Origin: Mercurialis annua
Lineage: Eukaryota; Streptophyta; Magnoliopsida; Malpighiales; Euphorbiaceae
Assembly: GCF_937616625.2 (NCBI RefSeq)
Contig: NC_065574.1
Location: 24,244,501 to 24,308,500, forward strand
DNA: 64,000 nucleotides
Reading direction: 5' to 3'
A program made the translations under genes and the position numbers. Positions 11,276 to 24,352 of this stretch are shown piece by piece; within the stretch, counting starts at the first letter, position 1, and each line of letters begins with the position of its first letter. The notes under the pieces are model-generated. The model saw only the letters and a program-made list of their open reading frames with translations, ran no database searches and had not been told where the DNA came from.

Positions 11276-11702
11276 TACAATTTTAATAATGGTTATGCGA
11301 GTAAAATCATATTCAACCGAATAAATTTAGCTATTAAAAATTCAAACTATACTAATTAAAAACATTAAAATAAATTATAAGAATAGGCAAAAGTGGAAAA
11401 ATTTCTTACTGTTGCAATTTATTTACAAAAGGCATATATTACCTCCAAAAAAATTAAGACAAAATATTGTTTTGAAATATTTATGTGAGAGCGATAAAAA
11501 TGGCGTGGTCAACTATTACGTTGAATAACACATAAATTTTTGATATCTAACCATAAATAAGCATAAAATCAACCATTTATCAACATTAGACTCTTTGTTT
11601 TGCTTTTAATATGGGAAACAAAGACTTTTTATTTTGCATTTTGCTTCTAGATATCTAAAGGAAAGTGGTGATATTTGAATTAAATTGAAAAAAAAATAGA
11701 TT

Positions 11703-11812
11703 ATAACTCGAGTATATTGTTTAAACTCGTCGAATATTTGCCATTTTATCGAGTTATGACGAGTTCAGTAGAGCATATATTCGATGAAACATATAAAACT
11801 CGTTCTGCAACA
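11703..11812. repeat. CTCGAG-type repeat cluster 2
   Basis: AACTCGAGT, ACTCGTCGA, TCGAGTTAT and AACTCG words in about 110 bp, in the spacer between the two CACTA genes. Confidence 0.6.
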
Positions 11813-12609
11813 AGATTTTCAGAATATATCTCAAACTGATTAGATTTGACAAGATTTTGGCAAATCAAATCAGGAAAATTTAAAAACGAATTTATTAGGA
11901 GGGAAACAATATTAAAATAGGAGGGAAACGAAAATAATTTGGTCCTTATTTAATTTTTTAATTAAAGAAGTTCCCTCTAAAAGGAAACTTCTTTGGCATT
12001 AACCATAATTGCAGGAATCACGTTGTTGAATGACAAAATAAAGTGGTTTCTTTGTTCTTATCAAAATATCGATCATAAAAAGAATTACAAACAATTCTCA
12101 CCATACTTGTTCTTCAATTCAATTTGTTTCAACGATTTTCTGAACAATGTCACTTAATACTAGAAAAAGAGTTATATCGCTTAACGAATTACAAAGATCA
12201 GTTAGACTGAAAGCTCATTTGAGGAAGGGGAATGACAAACCATCGATGAAAAATATATCACAACAATCTCAGACTACCGAAACTGAGTCGGAACCTATTC
12301 CTCCTTTGGTGAACACAACATCTCCGTCTCCTCCAATTCAGAACCCAAATAGTATTGAACATCACAACCACCATGATGATTCAACTGCAATACCGGTGGC
12401 TGCTGAAGTTAACAGGGATGGTGAAACTGAAACCATGTCCGGTGAACCAACAAACGTTGATGAAGGTTAGGTTGAATTTATTTTGTGTTTCATTTATTTT
12501 GCTTAGAAAATTGATATAATTAACAAATGAAATTGTGTTTCAATGCTTTTTCTGGAATGGAAATATTGTTTTCAAGTTATTTTTTACCATATATTTTTTA
12601 CAATTTGTT

Positions 12610-13240
12610 TTTTTTTTTCTCTATTTTGTGTTTCATAAAGTTGACATACGGTTGACATAAGGTTCATATTAGGTTACAAAAACCTATAAAAAACTGCATC
12701 TAAATAAAAATTAAAAATAGTATAAGACATACATATCAATTTGAATTGAGAAGAAAACTAACATGAGATAAACTGTAGTATTTCTTAGGTCTTCTTCCCA
12801 AAAAGAAATGTGTTTTAATTTAAAAATAGTTTAAGAATAGTATAAGACATACATATCAACTTGTTTCTCTATTTTGTGATTATTTTGTGTTTCATGCGGT
12901 TGACATAAGATTCATATTTGGGCACAAAAACGTTTTAAAAACTGCATTTAAATTTAAAAATAGTATAAGACATACATATGAAATTTTAAAATAGTATGAT
13001 AATTACATATAAAGTTTAATAGAGCAGCAAACTAGTATGAGGTAAAGTTTTGTATTTCTTACGTATTTCTCTATTCTGTGTTTGTTTTTTGTTTTCTGAG
13101 GTTGACATATGGTTGACATATAGTTTATATTCAGTCACTATAATTTTTACAAACTGCATTTAAATAATTTTTTTAAAAAGGTACATATCAATTTGGAAAC
13201 AAAAAGCAAACTAACATGAGGTAAACTGTTGTACTTCTTA
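12610..13240 (+). repeat. Tandem repeats in intron 1 of second CACTA gene
   Basis: Three related segments (about 12610-12810, 12850-12990, 13060-13240), each with TTTTGTGTTTCAT, GTTGACATA and AGTATAAGACATACATAT words. The first ends in CTTAGGTCTTC, a near copy of the real exon 2 acceptor CTTAGGTCCTT, so the repeat includes a duplicated splice acceptor. The module is an inverted relative of the 8200-8660 subterminal repeats. Confidence 0.7.
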
Positions 13241-13994
13241 GGTCCTTTTCCAAAAAAGAATGGTAGAGGTAAAGCTAGAGGATTTGAAGTTAAAAAAATG
13301 ACTAAAGATGGTTCAAAAATTGGTGGAATTTTGATTGCAAAAACAAATAGATTACCAATTGGTCCTTCAGAAAAGATATTCAAAATGGAAATTGGTATTG
13401 TCACTCGATTAATGGCACCGCTAGGTAAACTTTATTGGTCTCAAATAAGCGCTGAACAAAAGGAAGCTTTACTTACAACTATTCAGGTAAAATTAATAAC
13501 TATTTTATAGCATACCTGTTATTTCAATTAATTATATTCTTATAATATGTGACTATTCATATGTTTTTTTATTGATAGGGTGAATTTGAGATTGATTTAA
13601 GTGATCCACATGCAAGAGAAGTAGTATATGGAATGATGGCTAGACGATTTAGAAACTTCATGTATCAGTGTCACTTACACTATAAGACGTTCCCTACTCG
13701 TGAGGAAGCTGAAAAACATCCACCCAAGGATGTAAAAATTAACGATTGGAAGAACCTATGTGAACATTTTGATGAACATGCACACTTTAAGGTAATGTTT
13801 CAATTTTATATACAATTGTCTATTATCGTTTGCTAAAAATGAGTACTTTATTATCTAATTAGTTGCTAGTATGTTTCCAATTATATCTAAATTAGCTTCA
13901 CATATTGTGTTCTAAACGAAAATACGAGGTTTGTTCAAAGGATTTCAATATTAAATGATTTTTAACCTTTTCATGATTTATTTTAACTCTGAAG

Positions 13995-14280
13995 AAGCTT
14001 AAACTCGAGGTTAGACTTGAAACACTTCGAGTTTAAAGCCTCTCCACGAAAATGAGCTTATACAGAAATGAAAAACTCGAGGAATGAATGATCTCGTAGA
14101 GTATTTTTTCCTTCCTCGAGTTAGTTCATATCTGAGAAGCTCAAACTCGATGAAAGGCTTGAAACTCTTTGAGTTTTATGCCTTACCTCGAGTTCAAATG
14201 TCTACATAGTTAACATAACTCGAGAAAATGCTTGTACTTCGCCGAGTATTTGGCATGTTTACGAGTTATGCTTCTGAGAT
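13995..14280. repeat. CTCGAG-type repeat cluster 3 (intron)
   Basis: Within the intron between exons 3 and 4: at least eight CTCGAG/CTCGA/TCGAGTT words, several paired as AAACTCGAGG ... CTTCGAGTTT. Longer repeat frame CTTGAAAC...GCCT...CTCGAGTT is shared with cluster 1. Confidence 0.65.
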
Positions 14281-16692
14281 ACGAATATCTCTACTATTTT
14301 GGTTAAAATAGTTTATTTCTAATTATATAAAGCTTTTATTATTAATAGTATGATATGTACCTTTAAAACCTTTATGTGTTGGCTTTATTATAATAGGCTC
14401 GAAGCACCGTAAACATTAATAATCGCAAGAAAGTGACCTTTTCTCACACTTCGGGATCAAAGTCTTATTGCCAACGTTTGTATGAAATGGTAAATATGAG
14501 TTTATATGCAATCTGTTTTTGATTTCGTATTTAAATTCTTTATCATTTAGTTTTTAATCAATTGTATGAACGTTATAGGAAACATCTGTAGTCATTGATG
14601 AAGAGCCACCTTGTCACGACCCAATTTCAGAATATATAAACTAGTTCTACTGCGGTCTAAGAGTTCGAAAACAGTAACTAGTTTAAATAACATAAAAACC
14701 TCCGAGGAATGAAAAGAATCGGAGTGGACCAGCTTTCAAATCATAAATCTGGAAAATTTGGGAAAACAACGGGGTCAGATATACTGAGATGAGTTCGCAA
14801 TACTATTTACATTTATTAAGTTTAAAACCCTTAAATCAAAACATTTTTATACTAATATAATATGATTATGGAAAACAGTATTGAAATGATCCCAGCGTAA
14901 GTATGACATAGCATACCGATAAACCCAGAGTGGACGGGAATAAATCCTCGTCATATAAATATACCAGCGTAAGCAAGACTTTAGTCTGCCGTTTCCCAGA
15001 GTTACTTACCGGTGCACACAGTCTCGATACAAGCCTATCGAGTAGCTCGTTTCAATCCAGATCCATAATCCGTAAAAACAGTTCACAAACATTTCTAATA
15101 TTAAAATACGATGCGGTACTTAATAAAGCGGTAAATAGCACTACAAACTCACTGCTTGCTTATCCACGTGATCTTGGCAAACAGCTAACCCTGCGTAGAC
15201 TCCGAAGCACGAGCAGTCAACGGGTATAATATAATATATAAGTTAAAATCCAAACAAACCCTAACTCTAAGATCACTAGACACCACATAGGACTAGTATC
15301 TTAACACAACCAAAGGACAACATTCAAAACACAGTAAGCCCAAAGCCAAAGTACATTACATATCCAACCAATACAATAACTAGTTAAGTTTAGGTGAGTT
15401 CTCGTTTTAAAAATAATCCAGAGTAATATTAATTTCAAGCAACACCTTTCGAAATCCAAGAAATCCCAGAGTAGTGTGTTAGCCATATATCAGCTATATG
15501 CTCAACACAACATGTCGGGCGACCCAAGTCTAACCCGACCCAACCAGAGTAAAATCCAAAGTTAAATCATTTAAACAAAACCAACATTTTGAAAACAAAA
15601 AACTCACTCTAAACTTAACCCAACCAAGCCAATACCATAAATAACAATAACATCCAATAAATTGTCAATACTTGACAATTTCACCCGTAGTTCATACTTC
15701 TCAAATAAAACACCTCAAGTGTAAATAACATGATTTCAAACACTTTAAAAATAACAAAAGTTAGATTGAAACATACACTTAGAGTAGCCTTAAAGATCCT
15801 TGCAAACCATCACCGCTTATGTGCCATAACAACCTTTGATTATTAAGCAACCCAAGTACACTAACATCCTTTATGTTCATGATAACAATTTCCCGCCATT
15901 AAATAAGTGCTTAAAACAGCGATTTAATCTATTTAAAACCACATTTAACATATGTTTTAGCCTTAGTCCACTATCTCAAATCACCCAATGTAGGAATTGT
16001 CAACTAACACCCTTTTAACTTTCAAAAGAACATTTCCAGCCTTTAGTTTTAATCTAAAACAAAATTTGAATACAAGTGTAACATCATTTGACAACCCTTA
16101 TTGATTTAAACAATGAATCCCATTCACCCAAGGTATAATCCACATCAATAACCTAAATCTAACTAAAGCAATCAATTTTTCCAGATTTTGAATCATACCA
16201 AAACAGTAATGTAATCAAACAACATTAGCCAATTGATACACCATTTTGTTTAAGCAATTCCTCCAAACCACCCATAGTATATTTGTCATCTAGCAACCTA
16301 TGATTGAGTTTCAAAAGGATTTTCAGATTTCAATTTAAGCCTAAAACAGAAAATAGATTCACCACAACCAAAGTATACAACATTACAATGATCTAGCCAT
16401 TAAAACAATAGATAGAATCACATACCTTAAAGAATAGGCTTAAGAACAAACAAAAGAAGAGAAATCCAGAATTCCAAGGATCCAAAATCAGCCTACAACG
16501 ATTTATAGCCAAAGCTAATGATTACACAAACCCTAGGAATGAATAAACCATGATTAAACCTTAAGAAAAAGATTATAAACACTTACAATCGATCAATTAG
16601 GCCTAGGAATGATGGGAGAAGAAAATCAGAGAGTTTCCAGCCGTTTAGAGTTTTAGAATTGAGTGAAAACTGATTTGGTTCGCTAAATATCG

Positions 16693-16700
16693 TATTTATA
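16693..16700 (-). promoter_or_regulatory. TATA box, 3' LTR of LARD A
   Basis: Minus strand TATAAATA, about 340 bp from the LTR start, directly after the palindrome array. Same arrangement at 24007-24014 in the 5' LTR. Confidence 0.65.
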
Positions 16701-16709
16701 GAATTTCAG

Positions 16710-16855
16710 CGTAAATGATCGTTTAAAAATAAACGATCGTTCAAAACGGTTTGAACTATCGTTTAGCGATCGTTTACGGGATCGTTCAAAACACTGTAAG
16801 CACCAAAAACAATCGTAAACGATCGTTCATAAAACGAACGATCGTCCAAACGATC
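16710..16855. repeat. CGATCG palindrome array in LTR A (left copy)
   Basis: Repeated AAACGATCGTT, AGCGATCGTTT and GAACGATCGTCC words over about 145 bp. In element sense it ends about 10 bp before the TATA box, so it lies in the U3 promoter. Confidence 0.85.
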
Positions 16856-17038
16856 CTCACATATAAAACTCAATTTTCCTTGGCCAAAAGAAGTTTTAAA
16901 CACTTAAACCAAAGACAAACATCAATGCAAAGATTAAGCACACCAATTCAAGGTTTCAAGGAACCAAACCACCAAAATTCAACCCAAAACACATCGGGAA
17001 GTTCATCAAAACAAATCGGAAAAGTACGGGGTATTACA

Positions 17039-17051
17039 TTCTCCCCAACTT
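17039..17051 (-). other. Polypurine tract of LARD A
   Basis: Minus strand AAGTTGGGGAGAA adjoining the 3' LTR. Confidence 0.75.
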
Positions 17052-19149
17052 AAAAACAAAATCGTCCTCGATTTTAACACAACACAATTAAGCACGAAAC
17101 ACAAAAAAAAAAAAAAAAAAAACACAGATGACAGCCAAAGTAAAACTTATAACATTTACCCAAAGTACTAACATAGCATCAAAACACTCGAAACAACATC
17201 AAAACCAACATACCTCAAGGAAAGAGGAAAGGATAACGATTATGCAAGATGGACTCCGTCCCCTAAGTATACTCCCCAATTATATAACCGAATAAAACTG
17301 AAACCATAGGCATACCTCCACTCATCGACCTACGCACTTGTGTAACCACGACTCGACAAGTTGTACCTCGAATGATAACTCAATTCACCACTTACATTAA
17401 CAACTCAAATTTCCGCAACACGTATGCGCAAAATTATAAATCTTACAATTCAATGCTCCAAACTATAACTTGATTAAACAAAATATAAACTTCCAAAATT
17501 ATACAACTATAAACATTAAACATGCTCACAATGGAGGTCACCCAAAACTCGCTCGAGTTCTAACAGCTATCATAACAACCTTAACAAGGTGCAAGGTCAA
17601 GCCTGAAACTCAAATCATAATTCTTACAATACCAAAATCTAATACTTCAAAATGGACACCTTGAAATGCCCACTAATAACAACATGTCACCCTCGCCACC
17701 TACTTAACATCTCTACACCTATTATCCCATAGAAAAGCATATAAATAAATTCGTTATATCAGACGAACGGTCTAGTCCAAAATTTACTAGATAAGGTTCT
17801 CGCTAATATAAATCAGCCAACTTTAAAACATTATGAAAATCGAGTTGTACACACGACAAGGACTAAGCTCGACAAGACCATCAACCTTAACGAATCAATA
17901 AACACGTACTCACCTATTGACATTCCAAAGAATATATCACTTTAACCTATGATAACGAAATCTCCAAGGTACATACAAACCGACTCATTCAGAAAGGTTC
18001 TTCCACTCATACCATAAGAAAGCATACAGCCCGAAGTTACCTAAGGTAATTAAATACCAATATACACACCAATTTTTTTTGCACAACCAAATTTTATGCC
18101 GCACACAAAATGTTCAACAACCAAACAAAACGATATCTCACTTTCAATAACAAAAATTTACAATCAACAGTATCGATCAACCAACCTTTATTGTCGAAAT
18201 ATACTCATCACGATTCTCGAATCAGCTATTTCATAAATCCGAACCGAATTCAAATTCTTAAAATCATTTCACCAAATGTACTGTAATCTTGTAATCAAGA
18301 GATCATCTAGATCAAATTCACTATTAACTGGTCATTGGTTATGCTCAAGTCAAACTTATAGGAAAACAAATTTTTCCGAAACACAAAACATATTATATTA
18401 GTATTTTCCACTTTTCTTTAAAGGCGTTAACATCTTATACCTCTCTTTATATACATAAACCAAACCATCGGAAAACCTACAGTTTGTAAACACATTAAAT
18501 TTTTTTTAAAAACATCCTTATTTTAAGTTTGCAGTTACACCTAATTTTTAAATAGTTACAAATCTATAAGAGTCGTTTAACAGATAAATTATTGTTCCTT
18601 TTCATTCAAACTTGATAAAATTTTCTCTTTTTGTCAAAATGGAAAAATAAATTTATATTGAAAATATCCTCACTCGCACAATATTCTATTTGAGTATATC
18701 AAAATGTTTAAACAAAATCGAACATGTAAAAACCAAACTTCTATTAAAATCACAATATATACACACAGGTGGAGCATAACCAAATCCCCTAATCCAACAA
18801 CTCTCAAATCACAACTCGGAAGTTAGCATGTAAGCCTTCCAATATGACCTCAAAATCCTATCATACTTATTACAACAATAACTCGAGTGCAACCTTATAT
18901 CCAATACTACTTCCTACGAAACACAAAATTATGATACTACAGACCAATCAATCATAGCGTAATCGTCCTCAATTCAGCACCATCATCACAGATTATTTGT
19001 CTAGCTACCTTTCGGTAAAATTTCAAACCATTTGAAATTCATCAACTTTATAAATACATTTATCCCAAGGTGACTAGCGAGTTCATTTTAAAACATTTTT
19101 CTCAAAAACACTTTATTGCCAAAATCTACTTTACATAATTCTGCGCCAG

Positions 19150-19345
19150 GGTGATGACACCTCTCATCCCCAAAGAGTTGATCCAACTCTAATCTTTTCA
19201 ATGCATATGATGCATGTACTATTATGCATGGACCAATTATTTATTTTCTTTTTATTTATTGAACATACTCTGTGCTCAATGCAATTCCCTATATGTGACA
19301 TACAAAAATGCATGTTCATGGTATGTCTGGGCACAATTACGTGAT
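19150..19345 (-). other. Conserved LARD motif block, copy A
   Basis: Contains GTGATGACACCTCTCATC then CAAAGAGTTG, followed by ATGATGCATG and GCACAATTA words in the same order as 53030-53230 in LARD B. GATGA...TCATC can pair as a small hairpin. Confidence 0.7.
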
Positions 19346-21179
19346 AAAAACATTTCAAATACTCAAACAAATTTTCATCTGAAATCAATTACTCGATAAA
19401 ACATTTGCTAGACATTACCCTCTGTGAGATGTGCACTCAATAGCCTCAAAATATTTCTCAAACCCCATTATTGCAATTCACTAAATCATACAATACTATC
19501 ATCACAATTCAAACCGATAACTACTATAAAATCTCTTATAAGACAATAAACTCCCAATAAGCTTAAACTTAAGTCAAGGGAAAACAATACATCGCATACG
19601 TTTTTACAAAACAAACCACCAATTCCCGCATCGCATCATCCAATCTTGACGAAAAACACCAGTGTACTAATACACCAATCTATCTCTTCGAATAAGAATT
19701 TCCAACCTCCTTGTTCAGGATAATCAAAAACCACAGAGGAAACATTTTCTTTGTCTTACTCATATCAAAACCCTAAGACTTCGATCCACAAAACAACACA
19801 CTAAACCCAGCGTAACCCGAAACTGAAACTAAAACAATACAGGGTCTAAACGTAGGTTCTACTCACAATTAAAAACCAACATCGAGGTTAAGCCAAACCA
19901 ACACCTGCTAGCAACGACCTCATGTGCTATCCGCACAATGAGACAAACAAGATAAAACAACTAACATAGAAAACTTAGCCAATATACGAGGCATACTAAC
20001 ACGAAACAACACAAAAAAGATGTGATTTCCACCTAACCATAAATCACCCAAGCATGCTTTAACCCGTATTTAACCCAAACATCTTGCCATTTAACAAATC
20101 ATAGACATTATAGGCAACTAACATGCTATCAAAAGAAACGAGCATGCAACATCCAATTGATCATCATATATCTACTGACATGGTATATAAAACCCATATA
20201 ACCTAATGAGATCTCAAATCTTAAAATAAAACATGCCACAACATACTCAGAATTGTTAAAAAAAATCAACATGTAATAAATCATCGATCAAGAGTACGTA
20301 TTAAAATTCATTCTGAAATATAAAATCACCCACAAAAGGTTTCAAGTCTAACTGAGTCCCACCGTTTAAAACAAATTGATTTTCGGAAAACTTCCTTCTA
20401 TAAACCAACTAATTAAAATTTTCAGTGTATCTTAATCCATAAAATCATCGAGTTAGCCGAGTCATTACAACTACCAAGCTCAACTTCCAAATTTGGGTGA
20501 CCCAAGTCAAACCCGAAATAACCTTTTATAAAACGTATCCAAAACAATTGTAAATCCGGAAAATATTTTAATAAAAACACAATCTTTTAAAATAAGAGAT
20601 CAAGCAACCTAAGTATCAAAAATCATCTCAAAAATTTAAGTGAGAAATTTTTTAATCTCAAACAATCATTCTGTAAGCACCTAAGCAAGCCAAACATAAT
20701 TACCAAACATATGACCAAACGACGCTTCAAACGTCGACATACCACAACATGGTAAAATAACAGCCAAAAATATTAGATTTTCAATACGGTGGGAAAGTCT
20801 CATAAATAATATTATTTTGTAAACAATCGTTTGTCAACACTAAGTCAAACGTAAGATTCTGAGATACGAAAAAAAAATTTACTTGAAAAGTAATTAAAAA
20901 TCACACACATATGTTTTTAAAATCAGACTTCTCTTTCGATTCTCGTGTCAAAACACAAGTTAAATCAAAATAATTTTCTCAATAAAACGATAAAACCAAC
21001 GCGTGACCAAACAACGTGTAGCCACAACACATGCTTAAAGATTTATCACAAAATTCTTTAAAAACCACATAAGGCCAACGCCTAACGTATCTTAGTACGT
21101 GCCAACCTATTTAGCACCCAACAAACACATCCAGAACAAATGTACTCACCAATGAGGTGAAAGCAACCCAAATATAATC

Positions 21180-21415
21180 AAAATCATCCAAGGCGTAAAA
21201 GCCAACAACTAATCACTCAAGGTAAATATCATATGAGGCACAACAACCAACCAAAACATCACCCAAAGTAAACACCATATAAGGTACAACAGCCAACAAA
21301 AACACCACCCGGATTAAATATCATTTAAAGCACAACGGCCCACAAAACATCACCCAAAGTATATCTCACATATGGCACAACAGCCAACAAATCACCCAAT
21401 GTATAAGAAATAAAC
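21180..21415 (-). repeat. Tandem repeat near 5' end of LARD A interior
   Basis: Four imperfect units of about 55-60 bp containing ATCACCCAAAGTA, CATATGAGGCACAAC and AGCCAACAAA words. Confidence 0.75.
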
Positions 21416-21628
21416 ATTCCAAGGTAAAGCATCAGTAACACATAAGACCGACACTCAACATTCCTATAGGTGAAGGTAGAAAGTTTTGAAAACAAATGAT
21501 GACGTTTCAAAAGATAAAACTTGAATCCTAATTCCGCAGTAGATCCTATGATATAACAGTAACACTTAACATGCCTTAAAGCAATAAACACGTAACATGC
21601 AAAAATTTGGCCTTAGTTCGAAACTAAA

Positions 21629-21640
21629 GCTCTGATACCA
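21629..21640 (-). other. tRNA-iMet primer binding site, LARD A
   Basis: Minus strand TGGTATCAGAGC, four bases from the 5' LTR. This is the standard plant initiator-Met PBS. Confidence 0.92.
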
Positions 21641-21644
21641 ACTT

Positions 21645-24352
21645 TGTCACGACCCAATTTCAGGAATCGTGACCGGCGCTAGGGTATGGGTATGGTTGTA
21701 CCAAAACCCGTAGCAAGCCTCGCGGAAATCAAATACACATTTAAACCTGCATAAAACTGCTCGGGGGCAACCGAGACTCCAACCTAAGCCTAGCAATTTA
21801 TAATACAGTTCTAATATAAATAACTTAAATATCTGAAATATTCCACAGCATGCTTTAAATATAATAATAAAGTATTCTAGAGTAAACATGCCAATAATAA
21901 ATAGTCGATCAAATTCGACAATCCCAAAGTGTAATATTGAATGTAATATATAAACTAGTTCTACTGCGGTCTAAGAGTTCGAAAACAGTAACTAGTTTAA
22001 ATAACATAAAAACCTCCGAGGAATCAAAAGAATCGGAGTGGACCAGCTTTCAAATCATAAACCTGGAAAATTTGGGAAAACAACGGGGTCAGATATACTG
22101 AGATGAGTTCGCAATACTATTTACATTTATTAAGTTTAAAACCCTTAAATCAAAACATTTTTATACTAATATAATATGATTATGGAAAACAGTATTGAAA
22201 TGATCCCAGCGTAAGTATGACATAGCATACCGATAAACCCAGAGTGGACGGGAACAAATCCTCGTCATATAAATATACCAGCGTAAGCAAGACTTTAGTC
22301 TGCCGTTTCCCAGAGTTACTTACCGGTGCACACAGTCTCGATACAAGCCTATCGAGTAGCTCGTTTCAATCCAGATCCATAATCCGTAAAAACAGTTCAC
22401 AAACATTTCTAATATTAAAATACGATGCGGTACTTAATAAAGCGGTAAATAGCACTACAAACTCACTGCTTGCTTATCCACGTGATCTTGGCAAACAGCT
22501 AACCCTGCGTAGACTCCTAAGCACGAGCAGTCAACGGGTCTAAAATAATATATAAGTTAAAATCCGAACAAACCCTAACTCTAAGATCACTAGACACCAC
22601 ATAGGACTAGTATCTTAACACAACCAAAGGACAACATTCAAAACACAGTAAGCCCAACGCCAAAGTACATTACATATCCAACCAATACAATAACTAGTTA
22701 AGTTTAGGTGAGTTCTCGTTTTAAAAACAATCCAGAGTAATATTAATTTCAAACAACACCTTTCGAAATCCAAGAAATCCCAGAGCAGTGTGTTAGCCAT
22801 ATATCAGCTATATGCTCAACACAACATGTCGGGCGACCCAAGTCTATCCCGACCCAACCAGAGTAAAATCCAAAGTTAAATCATTTAAACAAAACCAACA
22901 TTTTGAAAACAAAAAACTCACTCTAAACTTAACCCAACCAAGCCAATACCATAAATAACAATAACATCCATTAAATTGTCAGTACTTGACAATTTCACCC
23001 GGAGTTCATACTTCTCAAATAAAACACCTCAAGTGTAAATAACATGATTTCAAACACTTTAAAAATAACTAAACTTAGATTGAAACATACACTTAGAGTA
23101 GCCTTAAAGATCCTTGCAAACCATCACCGCTTATGTGCCATAACAACCTTTGATTATTAAGCAACCCAAGTACACTAACATCCTTTATGTTCATAATAAC
23201 AATTTCCCGCCATTAAATAAGTGCTTAAAACAGCGATTTAATCTATTTAAAACCACATTTAACATATGTTTTAGCCTTAGTCCACTATCTCAAATCACCC
23301 AATGTACGAATTGTCAACTAACACCCTTTTAACTTTCAAAAGAACATTTCCAGCCTTTAGTTTTAATCTAAAACAAAATTTGAATACAAGTGTAACATCA
23401 TTTGACAACCCTTATTGATTTAAACAATGAATCCCATTCACCCAAGGTATAATCCACATCAATAACCTAAATCTAACTAAAGCAATCAATTTTTCCAGAT
23501 TTTGAATCATACCAAAACAGTAATTTAATCAAACAACATTAGCCAATTGATACACCATTTTGTTTAAGCAATTCCTCCAAACCACCCATAGTATATTTGT
23601 CATCTAGCAACCTATGATTGAGTTTCAAAAGGATTTTCAGATTTCAATTTAAGCCTAAAACAGAAAATAGATTCACCAAAACTAAAGTATACAACATTAC
23701 AATGATCTAGCCATTAAAACAATAGATAGAATCACATACCTTAAAGAATAGGCTTAAGAACAAACAAAAGAAGAGAAATCCAGAATTCCAAGGATCCAAA
23801 ATCAGCCTACAACGATTTATAACCAAAGCTAATGATTACACAAACCCTAGGAATGAATAAACCATGATTAAACCTTAAGAAAAAGATTATAAACACTTAC
23901 AATCGATCAATTAGGCCTAGGAATGATGGGAGAAGAAAATCAGAGAGTTTCCAGCCGTTTAGGGTTTTAGAATTGAGTGAAAACTGATTTGGTTCGCTAA
24001 ATATCGTATTTATAGAATTTCAGCGTAAATGATCGTTTAAAAATAAACGATCGTTCAAAACGGTTTGAACTATCGTTTAGCGATCGTTTACGGGATCGTT
24101 CAAAACACTGTAAGCACCAAAAACAATCGTAAACGATCGTTCATAAAACGAACGATCGTCCAAACGATCCTCACATATAAAACTCAATTTTCCTTGGCCA
24201 AAAGAAGTTTTAAACACTTAAACCAAAGACAAACATCAATGCAAAGATTAAGCACACCAATTCAAGGTTTCAAGGAACCAAACCACCAAAATTCAACCCA
24301 AAACACATCGGGAAGTTCATCAAAACAAACCGGAAAAGTACGGGGTATTACA
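21645..24352 (-). repeat. 5' LTR of LARD A
   Basis: 2708 bp, undeleted copy. TATA box at 24007-24014 (minus strand TATAAATA) and CGATCG palindrome array at 24024-24170. Confidence 0.92.
24024..24170. repeat. CGATCG palindrome array in LTR A (right copy)
   Basis: Same array as 16710-16855, essentially unchanged. In element sense it lies at about 180-330 of the LTR, just upstream of TATAAATA. Confidence 0.85.

Larger units (their letters stand above)
10591..12146. other. Non-coding spacer between CACTA genes
   Basis: AT-rich, with stops in all frames. It contains the telomere-like tract at 11133-11275 and CTCGAG cluster 2 at 11703-11812. The last 150 bp precede the ATG at 12147 and are likely promoter and leader of the second gene; no clear TATA box was chosen. 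Confidence 0.6.
14612..17038 (-). repeat. 3' LTR of LARD A, with 281-bp internal deletion
   Basis: 2427 bp against 2708 in the partner. Sequence jumps from CACGACCCAATTTCAG directly to AATATATAAACTAG, skipping the bases present at 21664-21944 in the other LTR. Confidence 0.92.
17052..21628 (-). other. Non-coding interior of LARD A
   Basis: About 4.6 kb, A-rich on the + strand, with no ORF above 75 codons that resembles a known protein. Contents: an A19-type homopolymer near 17104; a conserved motif block at 19150-19345 shared with LARD B; and tandem repeats at 21180-21415. Nothing else recognised. Confidence 0.75.
14612..24352 (-). mobile_element. LARD A: non-autonomous Tekay-like LTR retroelement
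   Basis: Long LTRs with ends TGTAATACC...GTGACA in element sense, 5-bp duplication CACCT (14607-14611, 24353-24357), tRNA-iMet PBS at 21629-21640 and a purine tract at 17039-17051. The 4.6-kb interior has no retroviral-type domain on either strand, which fits the definition of a large retrotransposon derivative. Terminal words and PBS are those common in Tekay/Del chromoviruses, which I infer to be the donor of enzymes. The LTR copies differ by about 1% apart from one 281-bp deletion. Confidence 0.9.

Noticed and set aside
14930..17053. Several 60-100 codon frames in LARD A LTRs, repeated at 22244-24364
   Set aside because: They occur identically in both LTRs only because the LTRs are copies. 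They have no domain and the region is an LTR.
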